Source of the DNA: Thraustochytrium sp. TN22
Lineage: Eukaryota; Sar; Bigyra; Thraustochytrida; Thraustochytriidae
Assembly: GCA_013306675.1 (NCBI GenBank)
Contig: JABLUY010000097.1
Location: 57,862 to 121,861, forward strand
Direction of reading: 5' to 3'
DNA: 64,000 nucleotides
Positions within the stretch are counted from its first letter, which is position 1, and the number at the start of each line of letters is the position of its first letter. The notes below the pieces were generated by a model. The model was not told the DNA's origin. It did not search any database and saw only the letters and a list, made by a program, of their open reading frames with translations. The position numbers and the translations under genes are program-made. Positions 19,644 to 28,785 of the stretch are shown one piece after another.

Positions 19644-22600
19644 ATGCCCTACTTCAGGACGGTGGCCGGGGCCGTCACGGCCTTGCAGAATGGCGAGACC
19701 AGCATTGAAGGGTACGTTGCGGGCGCGTTGCGTAGAAAGCTGAGCGCGGCGAAGGCGCAGGCTTGCAGGGGAAGGGAGGCGGGCAGAAGGCAGCGCCGCG
19801 CTCGGAGCGCCAGGGGCGCCGCCGGAGGGGGCGGCGAACGACAGGCTGACTGACGGTCACTGACCACGGACGGACCTGCGGGGAACAGGATCGGGGACCT
19901 CAACCAGGCGAGGGCCCTCACGCTGGCGGAGGCACTCAAGGGCAATAGGAGGATTAGGTTCTTTGGGTGAGTTGGCGCTTGCGCGAATAGCGGAGTCGCC
20001 GGCGCAGGCGTTGTTGGTCGCACCAGGACGGCCGCGGCTGCCTGCAGCGCGGGCGAATGAATGGTGGAAAGACGCACGCGCGGGAGATTCGAGCGAAAGT
20101 CAGGGCGAGAGACTCACGCACGACCTGCGCGCTGGTCACTGCCATGCAGCATTGGTGGTTATAACATCGGGGACGTGGGCGTGACCGCCGTGGTGACAGC
20201 GCTCCGGGGCAATACATCGCTCAAGACAATGAAGTGAGTCGGATCAAGCGTCAAGCGGGCGCATCTTCTTGCCATTTGGCTGCCAGCGAGACGCGGCCCG
20301 GCGGGCGCGCACTGCCGTGCTGCGGCCTCGCGCCGCGCCCTGGCTTGGCCATGGCGCGCGCGTTCGCCGCCCGGCAGGCAAGCCGAGGCAAAGCAAGGCG
20401 CGGCGCGGCGCGGCGCGGCGGCCTCGCAACGAGCTCGCGCCCCCGCGAGCGCCCCCGCGAGCGCCCCAGCGCGCGCGCGCCCAGCCAGCCAGCCAGCCCG
20501 CCAGCCAGCGAGCGCCCCAGCGGCAGAGAGAGAACCGGAGACCGACTGACGAACTGCGCGCGTGCCGCCCTGCCTGGCGTCTTTGCTCTCGGACCACAGG
20601 CTCCACAGCAACTCCATCGGCGACGCGGGCGCCGAGGCGGTGGCGGGCTGGCTGGAGGCCAGCGCGACCATCGAGACCCTAGGGTGCGTCACTGCGTCGG
20701 GCGCGAAGTGGGAGAGAGAGAGAGAGAGAGGGAGAGAAAGAAAGATGGAAAGAAGGCGGGCGCGCGGCCCTGGTCCTGGCGCGCGGCGAGCGGCGCCGAG
20801 GCCGCCGCCGCCGCCGCGGCGCGGCGCGGGTCTGCGCTGCGAGGCGCGGCGGCCCCGGCGAGGAGCGCAGAGGAGGAGAGGAGAGCCCGGGGCGGGACGG
20901 GCGAAGGCCGCCAGGCAGGCAGGCAGGGAGGGAGGCCGGGCTGCAGGCCGGGCGGCCTGGCGGGCGGCCACGGGCGGGCTGACTGACGAGGGCGCGCTCG
21001 CGTTTTTGGAATCGCAGGCTCGAAGACAACGGCATCGGCGACGAGGGCGCGCAGGCGCTTGCGCGCGCGCTGGGGCGCAACAGGTCGTTGAAGAAGCTCG
21101 AGTGAGTTGGAGTGGAGCTGTGTTGCGTCGGCCGTGCCGCTCGCTGCGCGCTCGCTAGCTAGATGGAGCCCGCGCGGCGGCGACTTGACTTGGCCGCTTG
21201 CGCAGCGCGCGCGCGTGGCGGGCGCGCGGCGGCGGGCGGGCAGCGCGGCGCGGGCTGCAGTGGCGCGCTCGCGACAGCCAGCAAGCAAGCAAGTGAGTGC
21301 GTGAGTGAGTGAGTGAGTGGCGGCTGACGAGAGGGCCCGCTGCTGCTGCGTGAGGACAGCTTTGGAGGCAAGAGGATCGGTAACGCTGGCGCGGAGGCGC
21401 TGGCCGGGGCCCTCGAGGAGAACCGCTGGCTCACGTACTTGGAGTAGGTTCCTTTTGCCTGCCAATGCCTGGCAATCATGTCGCCCATCGTGAGGAGAAG
21501 GTGTGGCTGACGGACGGCTTTTTGCGGTGTCGCGACGCGATCTTGCTCCCTATCAATCAAACGCGCAGCCTCGACGACAACAACATCACGGACTCGTCGA
21601 TCGTGGCCAAGATCGATGCGGCTTGTGCGCGCAACAGGGCGAACCCTGCGCCTGCTGAGCCCCCTGCTGAGCCTGACGATGCGTCGGCGTGGGCGAGCGC
21701 GGTGCGCGGCGCGCTGGAGGAGGGCGACGAGGCGCCGTGGGGCCGCGCCAAGCTCATGGTGGTGGGCCAGGAGAGGACGGGCAAGACGGTGACGGTGGCC
21801 TCGCTCTTGGGCCTGGAGCCCGTGGCGGAGCACGTGTCGACGGTGGTTGCGGACGTGAAGCGTACGCGTGCGCAGGACTGGCGCGCGCTGGCCTCGGACG
21901 AGGGCGAGTTCGACGCGCAGGTGCGCAAGGTGGCGCGGCGGCGTCTGCAGCCGTCCGCCGCGGAGCGCGCCAGCCTGGCGCGGCGCTTGTCGGACGCGCT
22001 GCGCGCGTCGCTCGGGCGGCTGTCGCTGTCGTCTGGCGCGTCTGGGGCGTCTGCGGCGGCGCCTGCGGCGGCGGCGGCGCCGCTGATGGCGTCGGAGGAG
22101 ACGGCGCGGCGCTTCGAGATGACGGCGGAGGACCAGGCGCTGATGCGGCAGACGGCGAGCATGGACCTGAGCTTCACGATCTGGGACTACGGCGGCCAGG
22201 AGGTGTTTTACGCGCTGCACCACATCTTCCTCACGGACAAGGGCGTGTACCTGGTTGTCTTTGACATGCGCGAGCTGCTGTCGGAGGCGACGCGCGCGCT
22301 GGCCGTGGAGCGCCTGCACTTTTGGCTGCACAGCATCGCGCTGCACGCGCGCGAGGCGCCCGTGCTCCTGGTGGGCACCTTCAAGGACCAGGTGCGCGAC
22401 CTGCGCGGCGTGGAGGCTGTGCTGCGCGCGCAGGCGCGCGCGGCGCTGGCCAAGGTGGCGCTCGTGCGCCCTTCGGGCCGCGAGGGCCTGAGCTTCTTCG
22501 CGCTCAACAACATGAGCAGCGACCCGAACCGCGCCGCGCACCTGCGCGAGGCCATCGCGGCCACGGCGTCCGAGCAGCGCTACGTGCGCGAGCGCGTGCC

Positions 22601-24086
22601 GCTCGCCTGGCTCAAGGTGCACGAGGACCTGCTGCTGAGCGGCCGCCCGTACCTGCGGTACGAGGAGGTGGTGCGCATGGCGGCCGACTACCATCGCCCG
22701 CGCCGCGACGTGGACGAGATGCTGCACTACTTCCACGGGCTCGGCGTCGTCGTGCACCTGCGCGGGTCGGCGGTGCTGGCTGGGGTCGTCGTCGTGGACC
22801 CGCAGTGGCTGCTCGACCAGCTGGCGCGCGTCATCGCGGACGGCATCCACGTCGGCGACCTCTACCGCAGCCCGGAGCTGCGCGCCGCGGGCCTCCTGCC
22901 GGCCTTTGAGCGCCTGCGCTCGGAGGCCGTCGCCTCGCGCTCGCTGCTCGAGTGGCTCTGGGCTGGCGATGAGGTCGACTACCTGACGGCCTTCATGGAC
23001 GAGAACCTGCTCCTCTGCCCCTGGAGCTTTGACGCCGACGCGGACGAGCCCATGTACCTGGTCTCGGGCCTGCTCTCGGACTCGCGCCTGCGTGCCGACA
23101 CGAGCGCCTTCACGCCGGGCCTCACCTGCGTGCTCGACTTCTCGGCCATGTTCCTGCCCAACGGCGTCTTCCACCGCCTCGTGGCGCAGTGCGCGGCCTA
23201 CGCGGCGCGGCCCGAGGTGATGGGCGACGAGGAGCCCATCGTGCCCGAGGTCGACCAGTCCACGGCGCTCATGTCCTTTGGCATGGACGACTTTGTGCTG
23301 GAGGCCGAGGGCAACGCGCTCACGATCCGCATCAGCGCCGACGCGGAGCACCCCGCGCGCGTCATCAAGATCCTCGTCTCCATGTTCCGCGAGCAGCACG
23401 CCACCGTCTTCCGCGGTCTCCCGTACGAGTTTCTCATCCGCAGCCCCGTTTCCGGCATCGTGGCGTCTTACGCCAAGGTCGTCGCCAAGTGGGCGCCGGG
23501 AGTCTCGACGCGCATTCGCGGCCTTCAGAACGCCAAGGTCGACGTCGGCGAGTTTACCGCCTTTTTTGACGACACGGTCGGCGCGCTCGACACGGACGCC
23601 GATGGCGCCGTTGTGCTGGACCAGGCCATCAACCTGCCGGTCCTCGCGGACGGCGAGACGCACATCTTTCTGAGCCACGTGCAGCGCTACGGCGGCGATC
23701 TGTGCGACGCTCTCCGCCTCAAGCTTGGGAACCGCGGCGTCAAGGTCTGGTTCGACCAGGCCTTTGCCGGCAACCTCAACGAGCAGGCCATGCTGGCCGG
23801 CGTGCGCGCCTCGCGCGTCTACGTGCTGGTCCTCACCAAGGGCGTCTTTGCGAGCGCCGCGGTCTGCGAAGAGCTGCGCTGTGCCCTCGATGCCGGCAAG
23901 CGCGTCATTTGCGTGCACGAGTCCGACACCAACCGCCCCGGCTACGTGCCCTTTGGCGACTACATTGACACGCGCCCGGCCTTTTGGCCCGGCATTTTCA
24001 AGGAGGCCGAGTCCATCCCCGTCCAGCGCCGCACGTACCTCGAGAAGGCCTTTCTGACCGAGTTCCTCGCGCGCTGCTTTGAGTGA
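19644..24086 (+). CDS. LRR-Roc-COR-TIR protein, seven exons, one leucine-rich repeat per exon
   Basis: Exons: 19644-19711, 19889-19966, 20150-20233, 20600-20683, 21018-21101, 21360-21443 and 21569-24086, giving 999 residues. All six introns are GT-AG and phase 2. Exons 3-6 are each exactly 84 bp and code one 28-residue repeat of the RNase-inhibitor type, for example LEDNGIGDEGAQALARALG. Exon 7 begins with the last repeat (LDDNNITD). It continues with a Roc GTPase carrying P-loop GQERTGKT (227-234), switch WDYGGQE and a variant G4 (TFKD), then a COR-like region. It ends with a TIR domain (about 858-999) starting THIFLSHV, with VKVWFDQAF and a Glu (E929 in SAAVCEELRCAL) at the position of the NADase glutamate. 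ROCO proteins couple ligand-sensing repeats to GTPase signalling. A TIR output suggests an immune or cell-death-type role, which is inference. Any upstream exon would be hidden in GC-rich DNA. Confidence 0.88.
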
Positions 24087-24421
24087 GATGACGAGCGTGC
24101 TCTACCACCACATTATATCTGTTCTTTGTTGTTCGTGCTTTGGTTGCTGCGATGACTGATGCAAAACTGATGACTGATGCAAAGTTGGCCGCTGCTCAGT
24201 GACGCGTGGACGACAAGGAGCACCTTCTTTGGCTCCTGCTTGCCAAGTAGCTGCAAGCCATGAATCGATCAGGCACGCATGCTAGCCAGTTAAGAGCCAT
24301 GGGTGCTCACGGGCCGACGCCTCGCGCTCATCTGCTCGTGCGCTCACAGTCAATGCATGCAACCGAAGCACAAACAACAAAGAACAGCACGCTCGTCATC
24401 TCACTTCAAGCAGCGGAATTG
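24061..24421. repeat. Inverted copy of the LRR-Roc-COR-TIR gene's 3' end
   Basis: Arm 1 (24061-24157) contains the final codons, stop and early 3' UTR of the TIR gene. Arm 2 (about 24347-24421) is its reverse complement with a few substitutions. Arm 2 lacks six coding bases (CTCGCG) in frame and the 19 bases at 24102-24120. The copied stop codon is retained. The loop of about 190 bp also contains an 18-bp direct repeat (GATGACTGATGCAAA..). A transcript reading through both arms could fold into a long hairpin. Confidence 0.85.
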
Positions 24422-24978
24422 CTAGCCGCGTACGAGCACGCCGTGAGCATCTTTCGGGCCTTCCTAGCCCTCAGTTCGCCTCTCAACTCATTAGCGGCTA
24501 TCTTAGCTTCAGCTCGGCCAGGCGTGGGGAAGACTCGATCGTGGGCTCTGGCGGTCTGGTCTGCCCTTGCGCGGTGCTCTCGGCTGTGTCTCGCCTTCGT
24601 TCACTCACTCTCCGCGCAATGAAAAAGCAGGGCCCCGCTTTTAAATCAGCAAGCCAGTGCTGTAGAGAGAGCTGAGGTTAGCGTGGTGCCAACCCAACAA
24701 CCAAGGCGCGGCCAACTCGATTCTAATCAGAGTCTGAGGCCTGTCGCCGCGTCAACCGCTTTTTCCCTCCCCGGGTTCCCCGAAACGCTCGCCACGCGCC
24801 GCTTCTTCAAGTTGCGCTCGGTGCGGTGATCGGCGAGGTCGCGCGCGTGGTGGGGTGGCAGGGCGTTCACTCGCGCGGGAGATCGAGAGCGTAGGCTCCG
24901 GCGCGGCCGGGTCAGAGCCCGTTTGCCCTGCCGCGCCCTTGACGCCGGGGGTTCGGGGCGCTCGCGGCAGGAGGTGCC
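24422..24978. other. Intergenic region upstream of the WASHC3-motif coiled-coil gene
   Basis: No gene is supported. The segment is less GC-rich than its surroundings and presumably carries the promoter and 5' UTR of the gene starting at 24979. Confidence 0.4.
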
Positions 24979-27900
24979 ATGGCGGACCTGCGCAAGGCAG
25001 CGGCGCCGCCAGCACTGCCGCCGCCGCTGCCGCCGCCGCCGTCCGAGGCGGACCTGGCGGACCTGGAAAGGTTCGCGAAGCGCAGGACCAAAATGGAGAG
25101 CAGCGAGGCGGCCGCAGACAAGCCGCGCGGGATGCACAAGCCGCTGCGCAAGAAGGTGCAGCGCAAGGTCGTGCAAGCTGCTCTGCACGCGGAGGAGCAG
25201 ACGCTGCGCGTGCGCGCTGGGAGCTACGAGTTTGAGACCAAGGACGCCGGGGACGCGCCGTCGCCGCCTCCCTCGACTCGCAGCAGCCAGCCGCCTTCGA
25301 CACGCCGCAGTCAGCCGCCGCCGCCGCCGCCGACAGTGCCGCCCTTGGAGGACACCCCGGATGACCCGCCTCCATTGCCGCCCTACCCGGACGACTTGGC
25401 CGTGAGCCCCGCGTCCTTGGCTAGCATGCATCTGGGTGCCATCCCGCCGCCGCCCTCTATGCTGCCACCCTCTCCGCCGGCGCTCCCCTTGCCGTCGATG
25501 CCCTCGCCGCCTGCAAGCGAGTCGCCGCGGCTCCCTGCAGACCTGCCGCAAGTGCCGCCGCCCGCGCTCCCAAATCAACCAGCGCCCCCGCCCTCACGGC
25601 GGTCAGTTTCTGCTCCGCGGGCGGAGTCGGCGCGCCCGCCCGCGACTGTGCGTGTGCCGAAGGAGGGCATCAGCACGCTGTCGGAGCCCGACGCGGCACT
25701 CAGGAGCTACAAGCGGATGCTCAAGGCCGGCGTGCCGGCCGGTGCCGTTCGCCAGCGCATGGAGCGCGATGGCGTCCATGCCCCGCCCGGGTTCTTTGGC
25801 GCAGGAACAGAGGGCGAGACCACAAAGACCGTGGCGTCCACCAAGCCTGCTGTCGGTGAGGAGGCACTGGTGCCGGAGGAACTCGCGTGCTACGATATGA
25901 TGATCCGCGCTGGCGTACCAGAGGGCGGCGTGCGCCAGCGCATGGCGAGCGAAGGCGTCGCAGCGCCTGAGAGCTTCTTCGAGGTGGCTCGCGAGCGCGC
26001 AGCGAGCGCAAGAAAGAGTCTGTCCGTGGCGAACGACTCGTCTCGTGCCCAGAGCGAGAGCGCAAGCTCGCGCACCAGAGCCCAACAGGACGAGCACGCA
26101 TCGAATCTCTCCTCCGTTCCCGACGGCAAGTACGCCAAGTACCGCACGATGCTCCGGGCAGGCGTGCCGGAGGGCGCCGTGCGCCTGCGCATGGCTCGCG
26201 ATAATGTCAATGCTCCAGAAGGCTTCTTTTCAAGCGGCAACGAGCCTGCGGACGCGCTGCCCGCAGCCAGAGAGCCCCAAAGCAAGGCGAGCATGACCGT
26301 CAGCACCCAGGGCGAGCCGGTGCCAGGATCCTTCGTGGCGCCCTTTGCAAAGGCGCTTCGTACCAGGGCAGAGACGCCGCTGTGCAAGGAGGACATGCCA
26401 AAGGAGGAGCCTGCCGCCGAGATGCTCCGTAGCCGGGCGAACACGGCGTCCAGCCCGGCGGACGACCCACTCGCCCGCGCGGAAGACGTCGCATCCGATC
26501 TCCTCGACGCGCGTTCCACCATTTCGGACGTGTCAGGAAGCTCTGAGCAGCGTCGTCTAGGTCGCTTGCGGTCTCTGCGCAGGCTCAAGGAGCAGCGCCA
26601 GAGCTCCCGCAGCCTCGGGTCCGTGTCTGACGCGCAGACCTCCTCGTCGCGCGGTCTCCCGCTTTTGCATACGTCCAGGTCATCGTCCAGAAGCCTGAGT
26701 GACTTGCAAGTGGCCGTCGAGGAAAATCCGACCGTAGCGGAGAGTGTCACGACTGACGCACGGTCTTCAAGGTCTCCCCTGCCTGAAGCCGTGACGGATG
26801 CGCCTTTGCGCACTCAGACTGAAAGGTTGGCGGATGCGGCAGTTTCTCAGCCGGAAAGCAAGCAAGATGCCAAGGGTACGCCGCCATCAGAGGCTTGTGA
26901 GCCCGCGGGGAACAGACCAAACAACACGACACGCTCTGCGCCGGTGAACCACGCCAAGCGTCCTCACCAGGCAGTGCAGCCTTCACCGCGGCCGAGTGTG
27001 GAGTCCGCCGTGCGTGCCGTGCCACCAGCTCCAGCGCTGCAGACCGCCGAGGTGAGAGCGGCCCAGCTCAACGTGACAGAGGCGCATCAGAGAGCCCAGG
27101 AGCAGGAAGTGCGCTCGGCCTTGGTGGCGCGGCGGTCTCGCGAGCAGAGGCAAATTGCGGAGGTGGTCCGGTCGCAAGCGCAGGCGATCCGCACCAGGAT
27201 AGCGGAGGATGGCGAGCTTGCTGGTGCCCTTCAAGCAGCGCACCGGCGGCGCGTCATTGCCGAGGCCTGCGTGGCGCAACTCGCCAAGCGCGTCGACCTC
27301 TTGGCGCTCCCGACGGCGGAGTCTTCGAGGCCGCGCAGCGTGTCGGCCGGGTTCCTGAGCCGGCGTAACTCGCTGCAAGAGCAGGATCTGTTCGCGGCGC
27401 TGGAGAAGCTCGTGGAGGCGTCGCAGAAGACGACCGCGATGCAGGCGGAGGTGGACGAACACGTGCGACGCGGCGAGGCGGCGCGGTCGGAGGTTGCGCA
27501 CCTGCAGGCGAAAATCACGTGCTTCGAGCGCGCGCTGGAACGCGCTGCGAGCTTCGACGAGGCCAAGGTCCAGGAGAAGCTGCGCGAGCTGGAGGCCGGG
27601 TACCGGCTGCAAAAGACGCTGCAAGACGCGGACTTTCGCGCTGCGCAGCAGCGGCGCGACGAGGTGGCCGCCAGAGTCGACTTGCTGGAGAACGCAGAGC
27701 GCGCGCGCGTGCAGCGCGCCGGGGAGGAGCGGACGCGCGCCGCGCTGCACGAGGTGCAGCAAAAAGCGCGGTTCGCGCGTGAGAAGGCGACCGCGGTGCA
27801 CGAGGAGCGATTGGGGGCGCTCGCGGACAAGGCAAGCAGGGCGCGACGCGAGGTGCAGCGCACGACGGCGGCGCGGTTCCGGAGCGCGGGCACGGGTTCT

Positions 27901-28515
27901 ACAGCGGCGCACAAGAAGCGCAAGGAGGAGCTGCAGCGCACCATCGAGGCACTGCGCGCGGAGCAGGAGAAGGCGACGCGTGAGGGCGGTCTCTTGGGGC
28001 GCGAGCTCCGGCAGCGCGGCCTGCCAGAGGTCCAGACCGAGGCGGAGGCGGAGGCGGAGGTGCAGCGCGTGCGTGCAGACGTGGGCCGTAAGCACGAGGC
28101 GCGCATCGCCGCTTTGCGCGAGGAGCTCCGCATCGGATGGGCACAGATGCGGGAGAGCGGTCTCGTGGACGAGGAAGCGCAGCACAGGTTGATTTTGATG
28201 CGCAAGCTGGAGGCCTTGACGCCGGCAACGCGCGAGTTGGTCAAGGCCTACGAGGTGGAGGTGGGCCGACTGCAGCACGCAGTGCCCATCGTGCTGGCGG
28301 ACGAGGAGCTGGCGCGGCTGCAGGACGCCGTGGAGGCAAGCGCGGACATTTTGGAACGGCAGGACCTGCCGGACGAGGCGGAACGGGCTGCACTCATTGC
28401 GTTTAACCGCGACAGCGCGGCACTGCAGCGTGTGCGGGACGACCGCGACCGCAAGGCTGCGCGGTGGGCAGCTATGTACGGCGAGCCGGGGCTGGAGCCG
28501 CCGCCGGGCTGTTGA
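24979..28515 (+). CDS. Proline-rich coiled-coil protein with three WASHC3/CCDC53-type motifs
   Basis: The 1,178-residue protein starts with a poly-Pro region of the kind that binds profilin or SH3 domains (PPALPPPLPPPP and several later PPPP tracts, to about residue 215). Three copies of one motif follow: YKRMLKAGVPAGAVRQRM (about 244-274), YDMMIRAGVPEGGVRQRM (305-334) and YRTMLRAGVPEGAVRLRM (387-417). Each ends in a dG...P..FF tail. This matches the conserved motif of WASH-complex subunit CCDC53/WASHC3 (YLKMVQVGVP..AIRNKM). A Ser-rich linker follows, then a long Glu/Arg/Ala coiled coil (about 680-1150). The ATG lies in a good context (GTGCCATGG). Poly-Pro plus WASHC3-type motifs suggest actin-related or endosomal scaffold work; this is inferred. 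It is much larger than WASHC3 and is not its simple orthologue. Confidence 0.75.
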   Translation: MADLRKAAAPPALPPPLPPPPSEADLADLERFAKRRTKMESSEAAADKPRGMHKPLRKKVQRKVVQAALHAEEQTLRVRAGSYEFETKDAGDAPSPPPSTRSSQPPSTRRSQPPPPPPTVPPLEDTPDDPPPLPPYPDDLAVSPASLASMHLGAIPPPPSMLPPSPPALPLPSMPSPPASESPRLPADLPQVPPPALPNQPAPPPSRRSVSAPRAESARPPATVRVPKEGISTLSEPDAALRSYKRMLKAGVPAGAVRQRMERDGVHAPPGFFGAGTEGETTKTVASTKPAVGEEALVPEELACYDMMIRAGVPEGGVRQRMASEGVAAPESFFEVARERAASARKSLSVANDSSRAQSESASSRTRAQQDEHASNLSSVPDGKYAKYRTMLRAGVPEGAVRLRMARDNVNAPEGFFSSGNEPADALPAAREPQSKASMTVSTQGEPVPGSFVAPFAKALRTRAETPLCKEDMPKEEPAAEMLRSRANTASSPADDPLARAEDVASDLLDARSTISDVSGSSEQRRLGRLRSLRRLKEQRQSSRSLGSVSDAQTSSSRGLPLLHTSRSSSRSLSDLQVAVEENPTVAESVTTDARSSRSPLPEAVTDAPLRTQTERLADAAVSQPESKQDAKGTPPSEACEPAGNRPNNTTRSAPVNHAKRPHQAVQPSPRPSVESAVRAVPPAPALQTAEVRAAQLNVTEAHQRAQEQEVRSALVARRSREQRQIAEVVRSQAQAIRTRIAEDGELAGALQAAHRRRVIAEACVAQLAKRVDLLALPTAESSRPRSVSAGFLSRRNSLQEQDLFAALEKLVEASQKTTAMQAEVDEHVRRGEAARSEVAHLQAKITCFERALERAASFDEAKVQEKLRELEAGYRLQKTLQDADFRAAQQRRDEVAARVDLLENAERARVQRAGEERTRAALHEVQQKARFAREKATAVHEERLGALADKASRARREVQRTTAARFRSAGTGSTAAHKKRKEELQRTIEALRAEQEKATREGGLLGRELRQRGLPEVQTEAEAEAEVQRVRADVGRKHEARIAALREELRIGWAQMRESGLVDEEAQHRLILMRKLEALTPATRELVKAYEVEVGRLQHAVPIVLADEELARLQDAVEASADILERQDLPDEAERAALIAFNRDSAALQRVRDDRDRKAARWAAMYGEPGLEPPPGC

Positions 28516-28785
28516 GTGAGTACCCATGTTGTAAGATTGAATCACAGATGGATGAATTTGTGTTGGGGGTTTTCGGTGCTTGCTCTCGAAAAGCTTTGCT
28601 ACAGTCATTCGTGGACGTGAGTGAGCATGTGGACGGCAGCCGTGCTGCCTGCGCAGCCGCGCGTGGGCTGCCTGCCGCCAGTCTGCCTGCATTCAATGTC
28701 AGGCAGGCCGGGGTTTCACGGACCGGGGTTGCCGCCGTGGAGTCTCACTCACAGTCAGGTGTGCAATGCAATTGCTGCAGCTAGG

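Noticed and set aside
18436-19743. Long plus-strand frame of 435 codons before the LRR gene
   Set aside because: Its translation is Arg/Ala/Pro-rich compositional sequence in several frames at once, has no domains, and is not in frame with the LRR exons.
21159-23918. 919-codon minus-strand frame
   Set aside because: Antisense shadow of the Roc-COR-TIR exon; no domain signatures.
24260-24622. 120-codon plus-strand frame after the TIR gene
   Set aside because: It runs through the inverted copy of the TIR gene's 3' end, so its sequence is explained by that repeat.
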